Shown one piece after another: positions 58,300 through 64,000 of a DNA stretch of 64,000 nt. This DNA comes from Allium sativum. Lineage: Eukaryota; Streptophyta; Magnoliopsida; Asparagales; Amaryllidaceae. Both the position numbers and the translations under genes were made by a program. Location of the stretch: NCBI GenBank assembly GCA_030737875.1, contig CM060921.1, forward strand, positions 399,382,192-399,446,191. Reading direction: 5' to 3'. Under the pieces are notes generated by a model. That model was not told the origin of the DNA. It saw only the letters and a program-made list of their open reading frames with translations, and did no database searches. How positions within the stretch are numbered: position 1 is the stretch's first letter; each line of letters begins with the position of its first letter.

Positions 58300-58740
58300 A
58301 AATACTGTATAGAGTAAAAAGAAAAAACTTAGCTTTCAATTTTGAAATTTCTTTGCGTCGAAACCGGTTCGAGTTGAAGCCGTAGGTCAGTGGAGGTTGA
58401 AGGTGGCTCGGGGTTGGCTGCAGTGGAGGTCCAGGGGTTGATTGCGACGCCGTGGTGGTGGATTGAAGGGCGAAAGAGGGGGCAACGTCGTTATCTCGAG
58501 ATTTGCTGAAGAGAAGAGGGATTAGGGTTATTATTGATTTCGGTTTTGATAAAAATGTGGAGGCAGCTGTTGAAATGAATTAGAGGATTGGTGGGAGGGT
58601 TTTTAAGGGGAGGCGGGTCGGGTTTGAGATGTTTGGGCCAGATGATTTTAAGGTGAAGCCCAATTTTTAATTTCAAAGAAAATTTATGTTTGAATAATTT
58701 AATTAATCTATAACCTTCGTTATACGATTTCTCACTCATA
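58300..58740 (-). promoter_or_regulatory. Host-promoter-like block on the antisense strand of the solo LTR
   Basis: On the minus strand: TTGGGCTTCACC and TGGCCCAAAC (site II-type elements, about 58630-58665), a CTTAAAAACC TATA-like box (about 58600), then a pyrimidine-rich leader with telo-box AACCCTAATCCC (about 58518-58530) and C/A-rich text to about 58330. Site II plus telo-box is a common promoter arrangement in plant housekeeping genes. No coding exon was recognised, so function is inferred. Confidence 0.45.
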
Positions 58741-61676
58741 CAGTATATGATTTACGCACGGTCAGTTGCATTGGGACCGTGGAGACGAATACTTCGAGAT
58801 GGAGCGGGTCTAGTCCAGATCTGAAGTAACTGGAATTTTTATTCGAATTAAATGTCAGTTTAATTCGACTAAAACCAGATTGTTTAACGACAGATTCAAA
58901 TCAAGGTGAGTTAAACTCACTCAGCTCCTCCCATTTATATTTTATATAAATTGGGTTTTTAATTTGCGTGTTCTGGTTGCTAGTGTTTGACTGTTTGCTA
59001 GTGATATATATTTATTGTTGATTCAAAATCTGGAATTAAACGGTCGTTTAATTTTAGTGAAACACCAATCATTATGATTTGACCCAAATAAAGTAAATTC
59101 CCCTGATTGGTCACGTTCATAAACGTGTTTGAAATTGTTTGAATTGGTTGTTGATCGATTGATGATGCCATATAGAAATTATCAGTCAAATAAAAAGAAA
59201 TGATTGGTTATTGTTGACTGTTGAAATATATTTCAACATTTATGCTGATGGATGGTATGGGTTGGGTAATTGGCATCACCTGGCTTATAAATCAATCGAT
59301 TTATAAAATATGGGTTTTTATCGATGGTGAGTCGATAATATTTTATAACCAAGGTAAGTTTTGAAAGTTATTACTTTCAAATTATTTTAAGGAAATAAAT
59401 AGTAATTATTCATTAATTAAAGTTTATAAGAAAATATGAAATGGTTTTTGAAACCAAATTCTTACGTTTATAAGAATTATAAAGCAAATGAGAAGTAATA
59501 ACCCAGTGTTTAAACACTCGATTAATCACATCAGATGAAAGGTCGAATGAAGTTATTTAAATTAATTATATTTTAATTAATTTAAATAAGGAATTAAATA
59601 AAGTTGGTAAAAAGAGTAATCATGTTTGGTATCGACCATTTAAACCAAGTTAGACTTTAAATTAGTGAAATAACCAAATGAATAATTGGTTAAGCTGGGT
59701 AAGAGTTTAAAAAGGGAAATTTGTTATTTATTCTAATAAATAAAGGGGTTAAATAACTTTGCAAGGTTAAATGTTGAGTTGAATAATCTCTTCTTGAATG
59801 TAATACATTTAAGTTGAAATGAAATATAGTTGAGTATTGAAAAGAAGCTATGGATGAGTTTTATATTTTGAACTCGAGTTTTAATCAAGTAATAAAGAGT
59901 TCTAATTGGATACGATAATGGAAAGTTTTACTTAATGTTTGAATTAAGTAAAAGAAGAAGAAGATGAAAAGGGTTTATATTAAACCTGGAATTTATAAAC
60001 AAAGTTTATAAATGGAATGTGGGTTTAAAAGTCGTTTCGAATTTAGAATACTTAATGATGGAATTAAGTTAAACCATAAAAATTGAAAGGAGATTTTCCA
60101 AGGCAGGAATTTAAATGTGAGATTTGTCAACGAGATTGAAAATAGGAATTGAAATAATAATATCGGGTTCTTGAATTAGTATTCATCTGAAGATAATAAC
60201 GTGGTTAATCAAGGTCTGAGAGGTAATTAAAATACCCCAACTTAAACGACTTCGGGACCATCCAAGAATGATACTAGTTGGTAATGGCGAAATTGTGTGA
60301 TAAGATTTCCAAGGTAACGGAAATGAGATGAGATGATATTTCCCTAGTAACAGAGTTAAAAGGGAATTGGGCGATTAATTTTTAAAAAGCCAAGTGATGC
60401 TGAGGACTAGGCCAGTGAATCTATTTTTATTTTCATGGATGTTTTACTTGATAGTTAAATAACCGACTATCAAGTCTGACCTTTACGATTGTTGCTATGG
60501 AAAGACCGGAATCGAATGTACATTCGAAAATCATTCCGTCCAACAAATACAAAATATATAGAAGATCTTAGGCGACGATCGAGATGGAGCATGTGAAGAC
60601 CATAGATCTTCATAAAGCGGAAGAACCACTTACAATCTCTGATTCGCGCCGGAGATATACTGGGGTTCTGTCGTGGTTGAAACTGTGGATTGCAAGGACT
60701 ATCGCTACTGATCCATGGGGTGATTCCTATATTGGATGCAGTAGGAGAGTACCTTCGGTTCATCCTATTCCTGGATGACTTGTATGGATGAATGTCTGAT
60801 AGAGTATTTCCTTAAAACCACGTACGTTGATTTTTACAAATATACCGAGTTGGTGGCGAAGAATGGCCCTTCTTTAAAACCCGGAGTATATTTGTGGGCG
60901 TCAATTAGTGATTTGACGGATCTGACGATGTGGCATTCAAAGTGTATGATGACCAGATGTGTTCTGACCTCAAGCTTCATCAACCAGGAAATGACAGAAA
61001 TCGGGCAGGCAGCATGGCTATGTGGGTCGCTCCCGTTAGGGTGTATAATCACCTATCTAGAGAAAATACTTTTGCTTCTTACTTTATCAATTCTGCCCAT
61101 TCGGGAACGGTGGTTTGAGTCCAACCGTTGGTGATATACATTCGATACACTCAAGCGAAATGAGTGGTCGGTCATGTGAGGGCCGGGTTGCAAGACGTTC
61201 TTGTTGAACCCTGTGTATTCGCCTCTGGAGATTCACGTGCGGAAGGTGGTCCCATACCTTGTCAAGTTGGAAATCCAATAAGCGCCCGCGGTTTTCGACT
61301 GTATACTATATACTGGGAGCGTGAGATGCAAGCGTTCCTCTAGATTTGTTAATTATTTGTATATAGACATTATCATAATATCAGATCAATATACGATTTC
61401 AAAAGATGTTTTGGGTTATCATAAGGTAAAAACCATCCGTGTTTATGTGTGGAGTTAGTCTTACGATTATCCTTTTCTTTCGAAAGGATTTTATCTTTAA
61501 ATCAAGTTGTGTGATACTCGTAATGCTGTGCGAGTTTTTCTCACCCTGGTCCACCAGACTGACCTGTGTTTTGTAAATGCTCGGGTTAGACCGAGGTGTA
61601 CAGGCTCAGATTATCAGGTATTGAGCAGTCCAGAGACGAGCTAAAGATGTTCAGACGAATGATATTCCGCTGTGTG

Positions 61677-61677
<1 letters not shown>

Positions 61678-61743
<66 letters not shown>
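61678..61743. repeat. Long TA microsatellite in the solo LTR
   Basis: About 32 uninterrupted TA units. Confidence 0.97.
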
Positions 61744-61746
<3 letters not shown>

Positions 61747-62038
61747 GATAGATTATCAAAACTATCCAGATATGTGTTGTACTCTGATACTGTAAGTATT
61801 GTCAAAAACTCTCAATAAAGAATATTTCTGTATTATATTTTGTTCCGCTGCGATGTGAGAATCTGTGTTGTGTTGGTTCTTCTTCTTCTCCTATTCTAAT
61901 ATTTCTTTCTTTCTTATCTCACCCTCTAATTTCTTTCTAAATGTTCCAGTGTTTCCGGTGCTTGGAGGATAGGCATGAGATACGAAAGGTATTTATGTCG
62001 ATTTTTAGGGCCGTAAACTGCTGGGTCGTTACAGATTG

Positions 62039-62507
62039 TTTTGTAGTAAATGCACCCAAACATAAAATGGTAAAATATTAATACATTAAAATTACATTCA
62101 TACTAATATGTTAGTTAAATATTCATTCAGGCAAAGTTCAAAGTAACCAACCGAAAAGAAACAGTATCAGAAGGAGGGTTGCTTCCGTGCAAACACTGAA
62201 GTTTACATTAGGGCTGCACAAAGTATGGGTTGGGTCGGGTTAGACCAAATACTTTATCCGACCCACATAGGTATGGGTTTAAGGTAGCTCAACCCGTACC
62301 CGACCCTATATGAGGTTGGATATGGGTTGGGTTGAACTTTACATCACATGGTAGTAAAACTACACTTAACCAAAGATGAAAAAAAACAAGTTATAGGAAG
62401 CAAAAACCGTTAGCTAACCACACAACTACCAGGACCAAAAATCATGGAGACCGCAGGTAGTAAAACCCAATATAAGTTATAAAAAATCACATTTTACAAT
62501 TTGACTT
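62039..62507. other. Right flank of the solo LTR; GGGTTGGG-type repeat
   Basis: 62210-62340 holds TGGGTTGGGTCGGGTT and CCCGTACCCGACCC in inverted arrangement, a composition often seen at ends of hAT-like elements. No terminal repeats or target duplication could be fixed. Confidence 0.5.
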
Positions 62508-62621
62508 TCAACTTTTTAAGCCTTCACCTTTGTTCCATAATATATCATCATACCCATAGCTGTAGTCATACTCATCATCATAATCATTAAATATGTCCCA
62601 CTCTTATTCAGAATCCAAATC
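62508..62621 (-). other. Acidic Tyr/Asp-rich exon-like fragment
   Basis: The minus strand after a TTGTTTTTAG acceptor-like site reads an open frame with NDYDDEYDYSYGYDD then a stop, but a TAA falls six codons in. It may be a decayed or untranslated downstream exon of the gene at 62808-63010. Function unknown. Confidence 0.3.
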
Positions 62622-62807
62622 CTAAAAACAACGATCTAAAAATGCCTATTGTAAATGTCTTTAACTTGGAAACCACAATATGCATGCATTGTATGAAGTG
62701 TGTTTTGTCATTACTACATTAATTGTATAATAAAAAACAAAGCCCTACAACAAAATACATGTACTCAGGGTATGTCATATGCATCTGTTCCAAATCCCTT
62801 TTTATAT

Positions 62808-63010
62808 TCAAGTTGAAAATGATAAAGCTAGTCTATAATAAGTTGACATGAGCACAGCTATTGCAAATGCATATGTAGGAAAAATGCCTCTATGATGAAA
62901 TGAATAATCTTTGTTGGGATATGTTGGATAAACCATGATTCCTTTTCCTAAAGCAGCAGCAGGAGGATCCACATTCGCTTCAATGCCAAGTTTACCTTTT
63001 TTTCGTATAC
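62808..63010 (-). CDS. Probable last exon of an unrecognised host gene
   Basis: The minus strand from a CTTCTGAAGCAG acceptor-like site (AG at 63011-63012) is open for about 66 codons to a TGA at 62808-62810. The predicted text (IRKKGKLGIEANVDPPAAAL, VYPTYPNKDYSFHHRGIFP, then a hydrophobic segment around TYAFAIAVLMSTYYRLALSF) has balanced composition and no internal stop in AT-rich surroundings. It ends in what could be a membrane helix. I do not recognise the family. Upstream exons would lie further right (63020-64000 or beyond); none was read with confidence. Confidence 0.45.
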
Positions 63011-63019
63011 CTGCTTCAG

Positions 63020-64000
63020 AAGAAAATGAGCATATATAAATTACCTTGCATTAGGAATTATATGCAAGGCTTGTACAAATTATATTCACTAACAATAGGT
63101 TTGAAACAATTACATGACAAAAAAATAAAATGGTAACAATTGTAGCCAAGAGCAATGGTGGATCAAGATTCTTTGAGCATTTGGTTTAATGATTATATTC
63201 CAAAAATAGTCTCCATGATAATAGAGGCAAGACAGTAAACATCTTGCTCACCCAGACCCCGCCCGAGCGACGCATCATGCAGTAGCTGATGATGATGATC
63301 GGGAGGGCAAATTATTTTAGAAATAAAATTGCAAGGGGTTAAATATAAATCGTTACCAGAGATTGAAGTTTAGTTGCGTAATAAGAAATGAGTTTCTATT
63401 TTCAAATGCCATAAAAACTTATTAAGACTGAAAAGAATAGCAAAGACATTTACAGATAGTTTGCGCCCCGTTAAATCATGCAGAGTGAAGAGGTTCGCAT
63501 TTTGTAAGTCGGTAGACTGTTAAAATGCCATGAAGCAATTGATATAAAGTGAAAAAATATATGGATGAAGATAGTAAGGACCTCTGGTCCAATCATGTCA
63601 ATCAGTTGACAATTTTAATTGAAACCATGTAAGGAATAAAGACTAATGACCAATAAATTACATCATATGAATGATCTAGTAACATATACTCCATCCAAAA
63701 ATTATGTGTAATATATATTCCATTTAATAGTAAAATAATCATAAAATGATTCAACTTTACCCTGAAAGTTATAAATAATTTAATGTTGAAAAGAAATGTT
63801 TGAAATGAAGAATATAACATAAAGAGTAGTAAATTTTATTCTATACTCAAAATTTTGTTCTATTTCCATATTCCTCAAATTTTGGGTCAACAATCGGTAC
63901 TTGATACCAAAGAAATAGGGAAAAGTTACATAAATTTTCAAGAATGCAGAAGGTCAAAGGCCTTAAGTAAGCTTGGCACAGTTAAAGAATTGCAAGTCGT
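63020..64000. other. AT-rich right edge, no exon identified
   Basis: A short GC-richer patch lies at 63240-63310, including ATGATGATGAT. The rest is A/T-rich. The ORF at 63602-63820 is a chance ORF. It could be intron of the gene suggested at 62808-63010. Confidence 0.5.

Larger units (their letters stand above)
56468..62033 (+). mobile_element. Giant solo LTR (5566 bp) related to element A
   Basis: Starts TGTAACGTCCC and ends GGGTCGTTACA, flanked on both sides by GATTG (56463-56467 and 62034-62038). No primer site, purine tract or coding region lies inside. The left part shares with the element A LTR the run GTAGTTCG, then ATATACAG and ATATAAGTC(A/G)GAATT (56630-56700 compared with 8548-8610). 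The right part has a TTCCGCTG box at about 61840, as do the LTRs of A and B on their sense strands, giving plus orientation. An AATAAA lies near 61815. It arose presumably by recombination between the two LTRs of a full element. Confidence 0.88.

Noticed and set aside
56468..62033. Reading the solo LTR in minus orientation (its reverse complement starts TGTAACGACCCAG, like LTR A)
   Set aside because: LTR ends are near-palindromic; internal landmarks (left-side shared run, TTCCGCTG and AATAAA on the right) support plus orientation.

Overview
This window is intergenic DNA of a flowering plant, probably a eudicot: it is AT-rich and is a stack of nested transposable elements. Nearly all coding sequence belongs to mobile elements (Ty3/gypsy of the Tekay/Del type, Ty1/copia, L1-type LINEs, an En/Spm CACTA element with a PF03004-type protein, a PIF/Harbinger MITE, a Helitron end). 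Only one short exon near the right edge (62808-63010, minus strand) looks like part of an ordinary host gene. No tRNA, rRNA or CRISPR array was seen. Element families were named from protein motifs and terminal structures read by eye, without any database search.

Layout. (1) 1-14189: element A, a plus-strand Tekay-like retrotransposon with very long LTRs (3' LTR 8375-14189, 5815 bp; 5' LTR cut by the window edge and ending at 3620). Its gag-pol is one frame broken only by a TAG at 4672-4674, and the LTRs are nearly identical, so it is young. (2) 14190-22980: old sequence with a copia 3' end showing many polypurine tracts (about 16980-18000) and a decayed minus-strand LINE (about 18220-22010). 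(3) 22965-54426: element C, an old minus-strand gypsy element. Its gag is split by a solo LTR (25016-26461). Its 5' LTR starts at 26958 and resumes at 53643 because a 24.2 kb CACTA element (29426-53639, target duplication AAT) landed inside it. (4) Inside the CACTA lie a LINE ORF1-like fragment, a Tourist-like MITE (32192-32535, TSD TAA), an Ale-like copia element (32762-38278), the exons of a PF03004 (TnpA-like) pseudogene, and element B (41420-52268), a complete minus-strand gypsy element with TSD ATAAG placed in an intron of that pseudogene. (5) 54427-64000: an LTR end and integrase fragment, a Helitron-like 3' end, a 5566-bp solo LTR (56468-62033, TSD GATTG), then the presumed host exon.

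Main points of biology. Element B is recent (LTRs about 1% different by my hand count) and keeps an open gag frame with two zinc knuckles, yet its pol is deleted and shredded; this suggests a non-autonomous family moved in trans that retains gag. Elements B and C share paired hairpins in their LTRs whose stems vary in a compensatory way. Elements A and B each have a pyrimidine tract and AG acceptor directly upstream of the gag ATG, suggesting a spliced leader intron that removes the primer binding site from the gag mRNA. The solo LTR carries a host-promoter-like segment on its antisense strand.
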